From: JAPUDQ01 sp964538665
Lineage (GTDB): Bacteria; Patescibacteriota; Saccharimonadia; Saccharimonadales; Saccharimonadaceae
Assembly: GCA_964538665.1 (NCBI GenBank)
Contig: CAZIEB010000001.1
Coordinates: forward strand, 1 to 64,000
Direction of reading: 5' to 3'
Length of the DNA stretch: 64,000 bases
Position numbers and translations under genes: made by a program. The notes below the pieces were generated by a model. It did no database searches, was not told where the DNA came from, and saw only the letters and a list, made by a program, of their open reading frames with translations. Shown here piece after piece: positions 5,921 to 14,573 of this stretch (its first letter is position 1; every line of letters begins with the position of its first letter).

Positions 5921-8068
5921 ATGCAACCACAGCAAGACAACAAACCACCACTAGAACAGTTTGGACAAGACTTTACGGCTCTCGCACGGGAGGGCAAGCT
6001 TGATCCTGTTATCGGAAGAGATGAAGAAATTCGTCGTTGCATGCAGGTGCTTAGCCGCCGAAGCAAAAACAATCCAGTACTCATAGGCGAACCAGGTGTC
6101 GGCAAGACTGCGATTGTCGAAGGGCTTGCACAGCGAATTATCAAAGGCGATGTGCCGCAAAGTCTCAAAAACAAACGGCTTATTGGGCTGGAGATTAGCA
6201 GCTTGCTGGCGGGGGCGAGTTATCGCGGCCAGTTTGAGGAGCGACTGCAGTCAGTTCTCAAAGAAATTGAAGACGCCGCTGGCGAGACAGTGTTGTTTAT
6301 CGATGAAATTCATACAATTGTTGGTGCTGGCAAAGCCGACGGTGCGGTCGATGCAGCCAATATGCTCAAGCCCATGATGGCACGCGGCAAGCTTCACCTG
6401 ATAGGTGCGACGACGCTCAATGAATACCGTCAGTACATCGAAAAAGATGCGGCTCTAGAGCGCCGTTTGCAGCCAGTATTTGTAGGTGAGCCAGATTTTG
6501 AAGATACGGTCGCGATTTTGCGCGGTCTGCAAGAAAAATATGAAGTGCACCACGGGGTCAAAATACTTGATGATGCGATAGTTGCCGCGGCCCGACTGAG
6601 TGACCGTTATATTACTGAACGATTTTTGCCAGACAAGGCAGTTGATCTTATCGATGAAGCAACCTCGGCTCTGAAGATGCAACTAGACTCCAAGCCAATC
6701 GAACTCGATCGACTCAACCGCAAGATAATGCAGCTCCAAATCGAGCATACCGCCCTGAAGAAGGACAAAAGTGATACCGCAAAAGCTCGTACCAAAGAAA
6801 TTGAGTCCGAGATCGAGGCGCTCAAATCGTCATCCGAGGAGCTTGAATCGGCCTGGCAGCACGAAAAAACACTCATCGACAAACTCAATACCGAGAGCGA
6901 AAAACTAGAAACCGCCAAAGCCCAACTCGACCGTGCCGAAAACGAAAGCGATCTCGCTGCAGCCAGTCGTATCAAATACGGAGAAATCCCTGATATAGAG
7001 CGCAAAATTGCCGAGTATCGGACTCAGATCGACGATATTCCTACCGAGTCGCGTTTGCTGCGAGACCAAGTAACAGCCGACGACATTGCGGCGGTAGTCG
7101 CGCGGTGGACAGGCATTCCAGTGGATAGACTGACGCAGAGTGATACCGAAAAACTGAGTCACCTCGAAGATGATTTGCATATGCGCGTTATTGGGCAGCA
7201 CCGTGCCGTCGATGCGGTTGCAAATGCTATCCGGCGTTCGCGGGCAGGTATCGGTGATCAGCATCGACCGATTGGGTCATTTCTGTTTCTCGGACCGACT
7301 GGCGTGGGTAAAACTGAGCTGGCCAAGAGTCTTGCCGCCTCGCTGTTCGATGATGAGCGAGCAATTGTCCGTATAGATATGAGTGAGTACATGGAGCAAC
7401 ACGCAGTATCGCGATTGATTGGTGCGCCTCCAGGATATGTTGGCTATGATCAGGGTGGTCAGCTCACTGAAGCCGTACGACGACGACCATATAGCATCGT
7501 GCTATTTGATGAGATCGAAAAAGCGCATCAGGATGTCTTCAATGTGTTGCTGCAGGTGCTCGATGATGGGCGATTGACAGACGGTCAAGGCCGTACCGTC
7601 AATTTCTCAAATACCGTCATCATTATGACAAGCAATATCGGCTCTCGTCATATTCAGGAGTGGGACGGTAAAAACTTTTTAGCCCTCGAGCAGACGCTCC
7701 ACAAGGAGTTGTCATCACACCTGCGGCCGGAGTTTATCAATCGAATCGACGATATAGTGGTATTTGATAGAATTCAGCCTGAAGACATGGCACAAATTGT
7801 CGAAGTGCAGCTGGCTCGGACGCTGGCACAGCTCGAATCGAGTAGAGGTCTACGCGTCACTGTCAGTGATGCAGCCAAACAGTCGCTTGCCACGATGGGG
7901 TACGATCAGGCGTTTGGAGCCCGCCCACTCAAAAGGATTATCCAAAAACATATTCTCGATGAACTTGCCAAGATGATTATTACCGGCAAGATTGGCGAAG
8001 ATGCGACTGTGCACGTCGATGCAAAAAATGACACATTTGTGATCCGTCCAGAAAGCTCAGCAGCCTAG
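5921..8068 (+). CDS. clpB: ClpB-type AAA+ disaggregase without N-domain
   Basis: 715 residues. The first AAA+ module has Walker A GEPGVGKT at about 56-63 and Walker B VLFIDEIH. A coiled-coil middle domain (about 270-400) follows. The second module has Walker A GPTGVGKT at about 457-464, Walker B IVLFDEIEKA and the arginine-finger region RPEFINRIDDIVVF. The long middle domain and the lack of an IGF/L ClpP loop point to ClpB rather than ClpC. The protein begins directly at the linker before NBD1, so the usual N-terminal domain of about 145 residues is missing, as in the short ClpB isoform. A CIRCE operator and the RBS GGAGGA precede it. It is probably heat-induced and rescues aggregated proteins with DnaK and Hsp20. 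Confidence 0.92.
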   Translation: MQPQQDNKPPLEQFGQDFTALAREGKLDPVIGRDEEIRRCMQVLSRRSKNNPVLIGEPGVGKTAIVEGLAQRIIKGDVPQSLKNKRLIGLEISSLLAGASYRGQFEERLQSVLKEIEDAAGETVLFIDEIHTIVGAGKADGAVDAANMLKPMMARGKLHLIGATTLNEYRQYIEKDAALERRLQPVFVGEPDFEDTVAILRGLQEKYEVHHGVKILDDAIVAAARLSDRYITERFLPDKAVDLIDEATSALKMQLDSKPIELDRLNRKIMQLQIEHTALKKDKSDTAKARTKEIESEIEALKSSSEELESAWQHEKTLIDKLNTESEKLETAKAQLDRAENESDLAAASRIKYGEIPDIERKIAEYRTQIDDIPTESRLLRDQVTADDIAAVVARWTGIPVDRLTQSDTEKLSHLEDDLHMRVIGQHRAVDAVANAIRRSRAGIGDQHRPIGSFLFLGPTGVGKTELAKSLAASLFDDERAIVRIDMSEYMEQHAVSRLIGAPPGYVGYDQGGQLTEAVRRRPYSIVLFDEIEKAHQDVFNVLLQVLDDGRLTDGQGRTVNFSNTVIIMTSNIGSRHIQEWDGKNFLALEQTLHKELSSHLRPEFINRIDDIVVFDRIQPEDMAQIVEVQLARTLAQLESSRGLRVTVSDAAKQSLATMGYDQAFGARPLKRIIQKHILDELAKMIITGKIGEDATVHVDAKNDTFVIRPESSAA

Positions 8069-8325
8069 CTGTGCGTTGAGCGGTGCGGGCATCCTGCCCA
8101 ACAGCAGGGACGACGTTCGCCGCGCTCTAACTTGTCCTTGGCGATATGGATTCGTCTTGCTCGAGTCTCAGGTTTTTTTGCAGATGTAATCCAGCATATA
8201 AACTCATTGCGCGCCAGTGGGGTAATGTCTTGCCATGCGTGACGCATTTTTGGCTGCGTCGCCAGAAGGCCACGGAAGTCTTGTGGGAGTGAATGAACAA
8301 CGCCTGACTTGAGTGAATTTGTCAT
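8065..8325 (-). CDS. YdeI/OmpD-associated-type protein
   Basis: 86 residues ending in the strong motif KPETRARRIHIAKDKL then RRPCCWAGCPHR, typical of the C-terminal part of the YdeI/OmpD-associated ('bacteriocin-protection') family. The biochemical function of that family is unclear. The start at 8325 (MTNSLKSG) is supported by a minus-strand TATACT box 6 bases upstream. Its 3' end overlaps the clpB stop by four bases on the other strand. It is divergent from the TetR gene at 8387 across a 61-bp shared promoter region, so it is a likely target of that regulator. Confidence 0.75.
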   Translation of the reverse strand: MTNSLKSGVVHSLPQDFRGLLATQPKMRHAWQDITPLARNEFICWITSAKKPETRARRIHIAKDKLERGERRPCCWAGCPHRSTHS

Positions 8326-8331
8326 GCCATC

Positions 8332-8379
8332 AGTATAAATCAAAAAAGTAGTTTCAATTAATAGAACGTCCGTTATAAT
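8332..8379. promoter_or_regulatory. Divergent promoter with probable TetR operator
   Basis: Minus-strand -10 TATACT (8332-8337) serves the YdeI-like gene, and plus-strand -10 TATAAT (8374-8379) serves the TetR gene. The palindrome AACG-TC-CGTT (8365-8374) abuts the plus -10 box, a natural place for autorepression by the TetR protein. Confidence 0.6.
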
Positions 8380-8386
8380 AATAGAC

Positions 8387-8986
8387 ATGGCAGCACGAAT
8401 AGCGGGCAAAACAGCCACAAAGCAAAGAATTGAGTTCACTGCTCGGTCACTATTTGCGAGGGTAGGCTATGAAGGATTTTCGATGCGACTACTCGCACAC
8501 GAATGTGGCGTGTCGTTGTCGAGTTTGTACCATTTCTTCAAAGACAAGGACGATATACTCAAGCATATCTACACTATGACCAATCGTCAGCTCGGGTTAC
8601 AGCGAGGCGCGCTTGACGAAGGCGAGACTATGTCAGATATGTTGTGGAAGCGAATTGAGTTTCAGTTCGAACATATCGAAGAAGTAGTGTTTGTACTAAA
8701 GTACTACCTGCATTTCCGCAGTTCGTTCGAAAAAAACAACGAAGGTCACCTGCCCCACAAGTCCGCTCTTCATATAGAAGAAGTACTTCGCCGAGGTATC
8801 CGAGACGGCAATATCGTCATCGCAGAAGATGAAATCCTCCAGGAGGCAAAAATTGTCGCTCATGTGATCAACGGGTTTCTCCTAGAATATTTCCCTGATT
8901 CAACAGAGCCAAGCGAACGAACACAGCTGATAGATAGCATGCACGGTTTTATACTGCGAGCACTCTACGCAAAAGGAGGTACCTGA
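8387..8986 (+). CDS. TetR-family transcriptional regulator
   Basis: 199 residues. The N-terminal helix-turn-helix (about 15-60) has the family signature ARSLFARVGYEGFSMRLLAHECGVSLSSLYHFFKDKDDIL. The helical C-terminal ligand domain is unassigned, so the inducer is unknown. The ATG at 8387 lies 7 bases after TATAAT (leaderless). It is divergent from the YdeI-like gene, with a candidate operator between them. It may also affect clpB by readthrough, but that is weak. Confidence 0.88.
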   Translation: MAARIAGKTATKQRIEFTARSLFARVGYEGFSMRLLAHECGVSLSSLYHFFKDKDDILKHIYTMTNRQLGLQRGALDEGETMSDMLWKRIEFQFEHIEEVVFVLKYYLHFRSSFEKNNEGHLPHKSALHIEEVLRRGIRDGNIVIAEDEILQEAKIVAHVINGFLLEYFPDSTEPSERTQLIDSMHGFILRALYAKGGT

Positions 8987-9058
8987 TATTTAAGACATTA
9001 TGGGCGCATTACTCACGATACAAGTAAGAAAATATAATGGTATAAGGCGCACACAATT

Positions 9059-9637
9059 ATGGAGAATAAAAACGTAATCATAGGAAGCATCGCGGTCGTC
9101 GTACTCGTCGTCGCAGGTGTACTCTTCTTTATGAATCAAAACCAGACTGATATGACTGACGAATCAGCCAACACCCAACCGCAAACGACCGAAACGGTTG
9201 AAAACACCACGCCAGACATCGTCGAAACTGCGAGCAACACTGAAAGTCTTTCGACACTCGTCACTGCAGTACAAGCAGCTGATCTAGTCGAGACATTGCA
9301 TGGTGAAGGGCCATTTACGGTTCTCGCACCGACCAGTGCAGCATTTGACGCTCTGCCTGAAGGCACGCTCAATGACTTGTTGCTACCAGAGAACAAAGAC
9401 ACACTTGCTGGCATCTTGACGTACCACGTGATCTCAGGTGAAGTACTTTCTAGCGACCTCACTGACGGTCAAGTAGTCACGACTGTACAGGGCGAAGAGC
9501 TGACAGTATCACTCGCCGATGGTATGGTGATGTTTACTGACGCCAAAGGCGGATCAGCAACGGTCACAACCGCAGATGTGCGCGCCGGCAACGGTGTGGT
9601 CCACATCATAGACACAGTACTTATGCCCGCAGCCTAA
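9059..9637 (+). CDS. Membrane-anchored fasciclin (FAS1) domain protein
   Basis: 192 residues. An N-terminal membrane anchor (about 6-24) and a Thr/Glu-rich linker (25-60) lead to one FAS1 domain (about 62-190). The H1 motif FTVLAPTSAAFDALP, the YHVISGEVLSSDL stretch and the H2 end GNGVVHIIDTVLMP are all present. FAS1 domains mediate adhesion on cell surfaces. The domain faces outward. It has its own promoter region and is followed by a clear terminator at 9663. Confidence 0.9.
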   Translation: MENKNVIIGSIAVVVLVVAGVLFFMNQNQTDMTDESANTQPQTTETVENTTPDIVETASNTESLSTLVTAVQAADLVETLHGEGPFTVLAPTSAAFDALPEGTLNDLLLPENKDTLAGILTYHVISGEVLSSDLTDGQVVTTVQGEELTVSLADGMVMFTDAKGGSATVTTADVRAGNGVVHIIDTVLMPAA

Positions 9638-9662
9638 GTAATGTAGAACACCCAACACTAGT

Positions 9663-9698
9663 GCAAATCGGGAGCATATCGCTCCCGTTTGCATAAAA
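9663..9698 (+). terminator. Terminator after the fasciclin gene
   Basis: GCAAATCGGGAGC (9663-9675) pairs with GCTCCCGTTTGC (9681-9692) around ATATC. It is GC-rich and nearly symmetrical, so it may work in both directions, though the U run is short. Confidence 0.7.
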
Positions 9699-9715
9699 GA
9701 GTATAGTGAGAATAG

Positions 9716-9991
9716 ATGAAACAGTTGTTGAAGGCAGTATTTCAAGACGATACTGGCCAATATGTGACAGGACAGCCGCCAAATATTCCCGTATATTTGA
9801 TGCTCGCTGGCTTTGTAGGGTCGCGAGTGGTCACCCAAGGAGCCTGGCATGAGATATTTAGCTTTGTGCTGATCGGATCACTGTTTACATGGGCATATCT
9901 CGAGATAGCATACGGTGCGTCGCTATTTCGTCGGGTCTTAGGAGGCGTTGTCATGATAGGTGCGTGTGCATCTTTTGTAGGAGCTGTATGA
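9716..9991 (+). CDS. Small membrane protein, unknown
   Basis: 91 residues with three hydrophobic segments at about 25-42, 46-65 and 70-90. The first 20 residues are polar (DDTGQYVTGQPP). The ATG at 9716 is 8 bases after TATAGT and lacks an RBS. No family is recognised. It lies between the fasciclin gene and another very small membrane ORF. Confidence 0.6.
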   Translation: MKQLLKAVFQDDTGQYVTGQPPNIPVYLMLAGFVGSRVVTQGAWHEIFSFVLIGSLFTWAYLEIAYGASLFRRVLGGVVMIGACASFVGAV

Positions 9992-10035
9992 AATTGTTAT
10001 TAGATGAATGGAGTTAAACAGGTATAATCATGCGT

Positions 10036-10185
10036 ATGGTTGATACTATGCAAGTCCACGCAGTCAAGACAGCTGTCGATGACACATCGTCGTCAGCGGC
10101 AGGTGCAGGCTGGAAACGATTTCTCTGGCTCAACTATGTTGTTGGGTTTGTCGTGACGATTTCTCTCATCCTCTCAGGTATCTAG
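10036..10185 (+). CDS. Very small membrane protein (about 49 aa)
   Basis: A frame of 49 residues starting at ATG 10036. The N-terminal half is polar (VDTMQVHAVKTAVDDTSS), followed by one membrane helix (about 27-48, WLNYVVGFVVTISLILSG) after a Trp-Lys-Arg anchor. TATAAT (10023-10028) ends 7 bases before this ATG, the same spacing as other genes here. An earlier ATG at 10030 is too close to the box. Promoter and topology support a real small protein; no family is recognised. Confidence 0.55.
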   Translation: MVDTMQVHAVKTAVDDTSSSAAGAGWKRFLWLNYVVGFVVTISLILSGI

Positions 10186-10200
10186 AGACAAATAATCAAA

Positions 10201-10239
10201 CTGGCACTCTTGACATGAGAGTGCCAGTTTTACTATAAT
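10201..10239 (+). promoter_or_regulatory. CIRCE operator overlapping the hsp20 promoter
   Basis: CTGGCACTC (10201-10209), nine bases, GAGTGCCAG (10219-10227). The spacer holds a perfect -35 TTGACA (10210-10215); the -10 TATAAT is at 10234-10239 with an 18-base spacing. It has the same architecture as the clpB operator at 5862, with the compensated outer base pair changed from T-A to G-C. Confidence 0.92.
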
Positions 10240-10296
10240 GAACCTAGAAGCTTTTATGCTTCTCTCAGTACAACTAATTTGGAAAGGAGAACTATA

Positions 10297-10728
10297 ATGA
10301 GCCACCTAGTAAAATGGGACCCATTCTCAGAGCTCACCGCTCTGCAAAAACAATTTTTCGGCGACGACTGGATGTCGCCACTCAAAGGTGTCAATATACC
10401 GACGACGGATGTCTATACCAAGGATAATAACCTTGTGGTCGAAGCTCATTTACCAAACTTTGAGCAAAAAGACATCAATGTCCATATTGATGAAGGATCA
10501 TTAATTGTCAGTGCTGAACGCCATGAAAAAGACGAAGACAAGGGCAAGCAATACGTTGTGCGCGAAAGCTCGAGTAGTTTTTATCGTCGGATTTCATTGC
10601 CAAAACGAGCCGATGCCGACAAAATCAAAGCTTCGCTTGATGACGGGGTATTGCATGTCACTATTCCGCTGACGCCGCTGCCTGAGCCCAAGAAAATTTC
10701 TATAGACGCTAAGCCAGCCAAGAAATAA
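10297..10728 (+). CDS. Hsp20 small heat-shock protein
   Basis: 143 residues. The alpha-crystallin domain (about 35-130) includes the typical NLVVEAHLPNFEQKDINV strand pair, FYRRISLPKRAD and the GVLHVTIPL end, followed by a short tail rich in Pro and Lys. Hsp20 proteins hold unfolded proteins for later rescue by ClpB and DnaK. The start is set at 10297 because AAAGGAG lies about 7 bases upstream; a TTG 18 bases earlier is less likely. The CIRCE element shows shared control with clpB. Confidence 0.93.
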   Translation: MSHLVKWDPFSELTALQKQFFGDDWMSPLKGVNIPTTDVYTKDNNLVVEAHLPNFEQKDINVHIDEGSLIVSAERHEKDEDKGKQYVVRESSSSFYRRISLPKRADADKIKASLDDGVLHVTIPLTPLPEPKKISIDAKPAKK

Positions 10729-10771
10729 CCGCTACAGCACCAGGGTCGTTTCCTTGCTATACTAGTGCTAT

Positions 10772-12166
10772 ATGCCTGCATGGTCTGAAGCACTCGTATT
10801 CTTGCTCATAGTCTGGGTTTTTGCTCGAATTATCAAACGCAATGTCGCACTGTTTCAACAATACTTTATCCCAAGCTCGATTATTGGAGGGCTGTTGTTA
10901 CTGATAACGGGGCCGCAAATTTTTGGAATTGTCCCTGGCTCAAGTGCTGAGTTTTTGTCGCTCTTGCCGGCATTGCTAATCAATGTTGTCTTTGCTGGAT
11001 TGTTCCTCGGTAAACCAACGCCAGGGCCACGTCAGATTTGGCAGCAAGCCGGTCCGATGATAGCCTTTGGCGGTACGATAGCCTGGGGTATGTATGTACT
11101 TGGAATCTTGTTAACCATGCTACTACTGACGCCATTATTCGGCGCGCCACCAATCTTTGGAGCTTTGCTCGAAGTTAGCTTTACCGGCGGCCATGGCACA
11201 GCAGCAGGACTTGCACCGATGTTTGCTGAGCTTGGCTGGCCCGAAGCAACCGATATTGCACTCGGACTTGCTACATTCAGTATCATCACAGCCGTCATTG
11301 TTGGTATCACAATCATCAATATATACAACCGTCGGGTAGGGCGAGCACTCGACCGTGCAACGATGGCAGTTCAGCAAAAACGGATGATCAAAAATGGATA
11401 TAGTCTCGTCAGGGTATCAAGCCGGTTCGAAAAAAATCCACATGAGCTGACAATTGTTGCGATACTGTTTGCAGTTGCGATTGCGATCGGGTGGCTGATC
11501 TTACGATCACTAGTATGGCTTGAAAGCATCATACTCGGCGATGTGACTGATATACGGTTCTTCGTGCATCTGCCGCTCTTTCCGCTCGCAATGTTTGGTG
11601 GCTTGATTGTGCAGATGGTACTTAGCCGCACAAATCTGATTCGCCATGTCAGCCGGGTTACTGTGCAGACAATCGGTATTATAGCGCTTGATCTACTCAT
11701 TATTACGGCGATTGGCACGATGTCACTCAATGTTATCGGCAGTAACTTTGCGTCGTTTATTATTTTGGCGCTGAGCGGCGTGGCCTGGATACTTGCCAGC
11801 TTTTATTTTCTTGCGCCGCGGATTTTTCGTCGACACTGGTTTGTCTACGGCATCACGGATACGGGTCAGGCAATGGGCATGACTGCGACTGGACTGCTCC
11901 TCAATCGTCTCGCTGACCCGACCAACCGTACCGGTGTTCGCGAAGCATTTGCGTACAAGCAACTCGCATTTGAGCCCTTCATGGGCGGTGGTATTGTGAC
12001 TGCTATGGCGGCAATTGCAATTGTCGAAATCGGTCAAATTCCGTCACTGATTATTGCATCGGTCTTTACATTATTTTGGTTATTTGTTGGATTATCGCTC
12101 GGGTCACGAGGTTTTCGACGGCTCAAGCGTGACCTCCGTATCGGTAGTTTTGCGATTCGCCTCTGA
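10772..12166 (+). CDS. gltS: GltS-family sodium/glutamate-type symporter
   Basis: 464 residues with about 11-12 hydrophobic segments. The N-terminal half contains YFIPSSIIGGLLLL and the glycine-rich re-entrant region FTGGHGTAAGLAPMF. The C-terminal half mirrors it with YGITDTGQAMGMTATGLLLNRLADP. Both stretches are hallmarks of GltS-type carriers. The likely role is Na+-coupled uptake of glutamate or a related acid, useful to a cell with reduced biosynthesis. TATACT ends 8 bases before the ATG (leaderless). Confidence 0.85.
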   Translation: MPAWSEALVFLLIVWVFARIIKRNVALFQQYFIPSSIIGGLLLLITGPQIFGIVPGSSAEFLSLLPALLINVVFAGLFLGKPTPGPRQIWQQAGPMIAFGGTIAWGMYVLGILLTMLLLTPLFGAPPIFGALLEVSFTGGHGTAAGLAPMFAELGWPEATDIALGLATFSIITAVIVGITIINIYNRRVGRALDRATMAVQQKRMIKNGYSLVRVSSRFEKNPHELTIVAILFAVAIAIGWLILRSLVWLESIILGDVTDIRFFVHLPLFPLAMFGGLIVQMVLSRTNLIRHVSRVTVQTIGIIALDLLIITAIGTMSLNVIGSNFASFIILALSGVAWILASFYFLAPRIFRRHWFVYGITDTGQAMGMTATGLLLNRLADPTNRTGVREAFAYKQLAFEPFMGGGIVTAMAAIAIVEIGQIPSLIIASVFTLFWLFVGLSLGSRGFRRLKRDLRIGSFAIRL

Positions 12167-12203
12167 GTACTGATAGATTATGAGATAGCTTACAGTCATA
12201 TTG

Positions 12204-12347
12204 ATGCTGCCTTATCGAGCCACCACGCCACTCGGTCGAGCGGGTCAGCCTGCCGAACTTGTGGGCACCTACGTGTTTTTGGTGAGCCAAGAATCCAGCT
12301 ATATCACAGGAGAAGTCATTGCTATGGCTGGTGGTCGACTCACCTAA
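12204..12347 (+). pseudogene. 3' remnant of a short-chain dehydrogenase (SDR)
   Basis: An in-frame stretch of 47 codons reads TTPLGRAGQPAELVGTYVF, then SYITGEVIAMAGG near the stop. This is the conserved C-terminal end of SDR oxidoreductases such as the YhdF/glucose-dehydrogenase group. The Rossmann half with the TGxxxGIG and YxxxK motifs is missing, and a stop codon lies in frame just upstream (12186). It is a clear gene relic. Confidence 0.85.
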
Positions 12348-12361
12348 CGTATAATGAAGCT

Positions 12362-12829
12362 ATGAAAGAAATCGTAATTGCTGGTGGTTGTTTTTGGGGA
12401 TTGCAAGAGCTGTTTAGGCATCAGGTAGGGGTGACGGATACCGTGGTTGGGTATACGGGCGGGCAAAATTCAAATCCGACATATGACTACCATCCTGGGC
12501 ATGCAGAGGCGCTGAAAATTACCTATAATCCGGCAGAAACATCGGCAGATGCGCTGCTAGACTATTTGTTCCGTATTCATGACCCCACAACGATCAATCG
12601 TCAGGGCAACGATATAGGAGAGAGCTATCGCTCGACAGTTTTTGTTGACACTGATTCGGACAGAGTGATAGCTCAACAGGCAATAAATCGAGCTCAGCGC
12701 AACTGGTCGGCACCAATCGTCACGACGATTGAGCCTCTCGCCACTTTTTACGAAGCCGAGCCAGAACATCAAGATTATCTTCAAAAACATCCGGCAGGGT
12801 ATACCTGTCATTACGAGCGAGATTTTTGA
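12362..12829 (+). CDS. msrA: Peptide methionine sulfoxide reductase MsrA
   Basis: 155 residues with the catalytic GCFWG motif at residues 9-13 (Cys10), the GYTGG turn, the EALKITYNP strand and QGNDIGESYRS near the middle. It reduces methionine-S-sulfoxide in proteins. A resolving Cys may be C148 in the YTCHYERDF tail. TATAAT (12350-12355) ends 6 bases before the ATG; the box overlaps the end of the SDR relic. Confidence 0.93.
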   Translation: MKEIVIAGGCFWGLQELFRHQVGVTDTVVGYTGGQNSNPTYDYHPGHAEALKITYNPAETSADALLDYLFRIHDPTTINRQGNDIGESYRSTVFVDTDSDRVIAQQAINRAQRNWSAPIVTTIEPLATFYEAEPEHQDYLQKHPAGYTCHYERDF

Positions 12830-12857
12830 GAAGGATATTGTAAAATCATTATAACTG

Positions 12858-12936
12858 TGCTATAATAATAGATTGTGGTGCACGTCCGTGCGCCTGTACA
12901 TGGCCGCAAGCCTCCGAATGGAAGACGTTAGACACA
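12858..12936 (+). promoter_or_regulatory. Promoter and structured leader of the orphan gene at 12937
   Basis: A TATAATAATAG -10 region at about 12861-12871 is followed by a leader of about 60 bases that folds as GGTGCACG-TC-CGTGCGCC plus a second GGCC/GGCTTGC-type pairing. The leader is far more GC-rich than the promoter, as is the gene itself. Confidence 0.45.
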
Positions 12937-13407
12937 GTGACGATTTTGACACGTATCCTCGGATACAGGCAGGCGCAGATTTCTAGCTGCCTGACGGATG
13001 CCGAGCAGATCAACGACTTGCTCGAAGAGCCCGGTGCATACGGCCGACTCAACGAGCAGGAGCGAACCGATCTGATCCGCAAGGCTCGTTGGGCGGCAAA
13101 CTGCCCACATCACGATGCACTGAGGTCGTGGACTATCGAGTTCCTCGAGAACCCCGAGATGTTCAGTGTCGACTCTCGGCTGCTGACGCCCCATGAGCGA
13201 GCAGCTGAGATTCGGGGCATCCCAAGTGGTGATGGCGGCAGAGAAGCCACCATCGCCAAGATGTCCCATCAGGAGTTTCACGCGCTCGTCTATGACGCCG
13301 TCAGGCTCGAGCAGATGGGCTTTGATCTGGGGTCTCACATCCGCACACTGCTCAACTTCGTTGAGTTCCTCGGGTGGTTCACCCGAGATCACGACTACGC
13401 GGCATAG
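12937..13407 (+). CDS. GC-rich orphan soluble protein
   Basis: 156 residues, helical, no signal or membrane segment, no family recognised. The C-terminal part (FHALVYDAVRLEQMGFDLGSHIRTLLNFVEFLGWF) is an amphipathic helical region. Codon use is clearly GC-richer than in neighbours (many CTC, GAG, CGA, ATC), suggesting recent transfer or unusual selection. GTG at 12937 is the best start in frame, with a poor RBS; TTG at 12946 is an alternative. It is followed by an elaborate terminator-like hairpin. A similar GC-rich orphan with a structured leader is at 16017. Confidence 0.6.
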   Translation: MTILTRILGYRQAQISSCLTDAEQINDLLEEPGAYGRLNEQERTDLIRKARWAANCPHHDALRSWTIEFLENPEMFSVDSRLLTPHERAAEIRGIPSGDGGREATIAKMSHQEFHALVYDAVRLEQMGFDLGSHIRTLLNFVEFLGWFTRDHDYAA

Positions 13408-13419
13408 CCGCACCACACT

Positions 13420-13480
13420 GCCCGCACTAGTGCTTGAGCCGAAGGCTCGCACCTACAAGTGCGGGCCTTCAATTTCTCAA
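13420..13480 (+). terminator. Branched hairpin terminator
   Basis: Outer stem GCCCGCACT (13420-13428) with AGTGCGGGC (13458-13466) encloses an inner hairpin GAGCC-GAA-GGCTC (13436-13448). It is followed by CTTCAATTTCTC. The fold is too strong for chance and lies directly behind the orphan gene. Confidence 0.7.
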
Positions 13481-13508
13481 ATATTTCCAAATGGGGGTGT
13501 ATATTAAG

Positions 13509-14456
13509 CTACAGATTTGTATATTCGTACGCCAGAAATATCATGTAGCAGGCGAGGAGGGCCAGACCGTTTGCACGTGAGAGTGAGCGATTGTGACGAA
13601 TCATTGCAAAGAACATACCTAGTGCAAATATGATGATGAAAAACGTGATCACAAAACTTTTTTCGGTCACGACGTGGCCATCGTTGAATAACGAGAAGAC
13701 ACCAAAAAGCATTGTGTTTGTCGCGGCAGAGCCGAGGTAGTCGCCCAGCGCAATGTCCTGTGCCTTGTGTTTGAACGATCGCAGCGCCAATGATATTTCG
13801 GGGAGATTTGTCCCTACACCGAGTACGACGAGACTGATTACAAAGGTAGAGATATTCCAAAACTCAGAAAAGGCGATAGTTTGCTGCACTATATACTGGC
13901 TTGTCAGATACACGAGCCCGACGCCGAGTACCAGTCGTAGCAGTACTCTGAGCATGTGAATATGTTGCCCGCTATGGATGATATGTTGCATGCGCGCAAA
14001 GATGTTTTCTTTTGTCCGAATGATGAAAAACAGTACCGCATACAGAGCCACAAGTATTGTCGCCTCAGTATTGGTGACGACTTGGTCGAGCGTAAAGAAT
14101 GCCGGTAGGGCGATGATGACGAGCGTGATGAGTAGCTTGCTATCGCTAAGGTGTTTTTTGACTTGAATCTTTTTGTTGATGACCGCGAGTAGTGGTATCA
14201 CCAGCAAAAACATAACGATGATACCCCCCAGCAGATTGCCGACAAAAACTTCTGGGTAGCCTGCGCCTAGGGCGTTGATACCGACGGCCATCTCGGGTAT
14301 TGATGTCATTAGTCCGAGGACGAAAAATGAAAAGGCAAATGCCGGTATACGTATCTTCTGGGCCAATATCTTGACTGCCGTGATAATCAAACCAGACCCG
14401 TACCAGAGCCCGACAAACGCAGCGATGTAGACAAAAAATAATAGCAAATGATTCAT
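13509..14456 (-). CDS. CaCA-family Ca2+(K+)/Na+ exchanger, YrbG-like
   Basis: 315 residues with about ten membrane helices in two inverted halves. Each half carries an alpha-repeat: MTSIPEMAVGINALGAGYPEVFVGNLLGG in the first, and GTNLPEISLALRSF then ALGDYLGSAATNTMLFG in the second. The acidic residues in the S(I/L)PE motifs bind the cation. It exports Ca2+ in exchange for Na+ or H+ in known relatives. An ATG-proximal TATACT-type box is visible upstream on the minus strand. It stands alone between the orphan gene and the surface-protein gene. Confidence 0.88.
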   Translation of the reverse strand: MNHLLLFFVYIAAFVGLWYGSGLIITAVKILAQKIRIPAFAFSFFVLGLMTSIPEMAVGINALGAGYPEVFVGNLLGGIIVMFLLVIPLLAVINKKIQVKKHLSDSKLLITLVIIALPAFFTLDQVVTNTEATILVALYAVLFFIIRTKENIFARMQHIIHSGQHIHMLRVLLRLVLGVGLVYLTSQYIVQQTIAFSEFWNISTFVISLVVLGVGTNLPEISLALRSFKHKAQDIALGDYLGSAATNTMLFGVFSLFNDGHVVTEKSFVITFFIIIFALGMFFAMIRHNRSLSRANGLALLACYMIFLAYEYTNL

Positions 14457-14573
14457 AATGTTTGTATTTTGATTACTACTAGTAGTATAGCAGAATATGA
14501 TATCGGCTTTTTATATTTTCAGTTTGTTCGTCATGTTGGTTAATACGCATCGGTTGTGTTTGATGATGCAAAC

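Noticed and set aside
12281..12295. GTGAGCCAAG, the end of the type A cassette block, appears again
   Set aside because: Here it is part of the coding sequence of the SDR relic (FLVSQES), with none of the rest of the block; a chance match.
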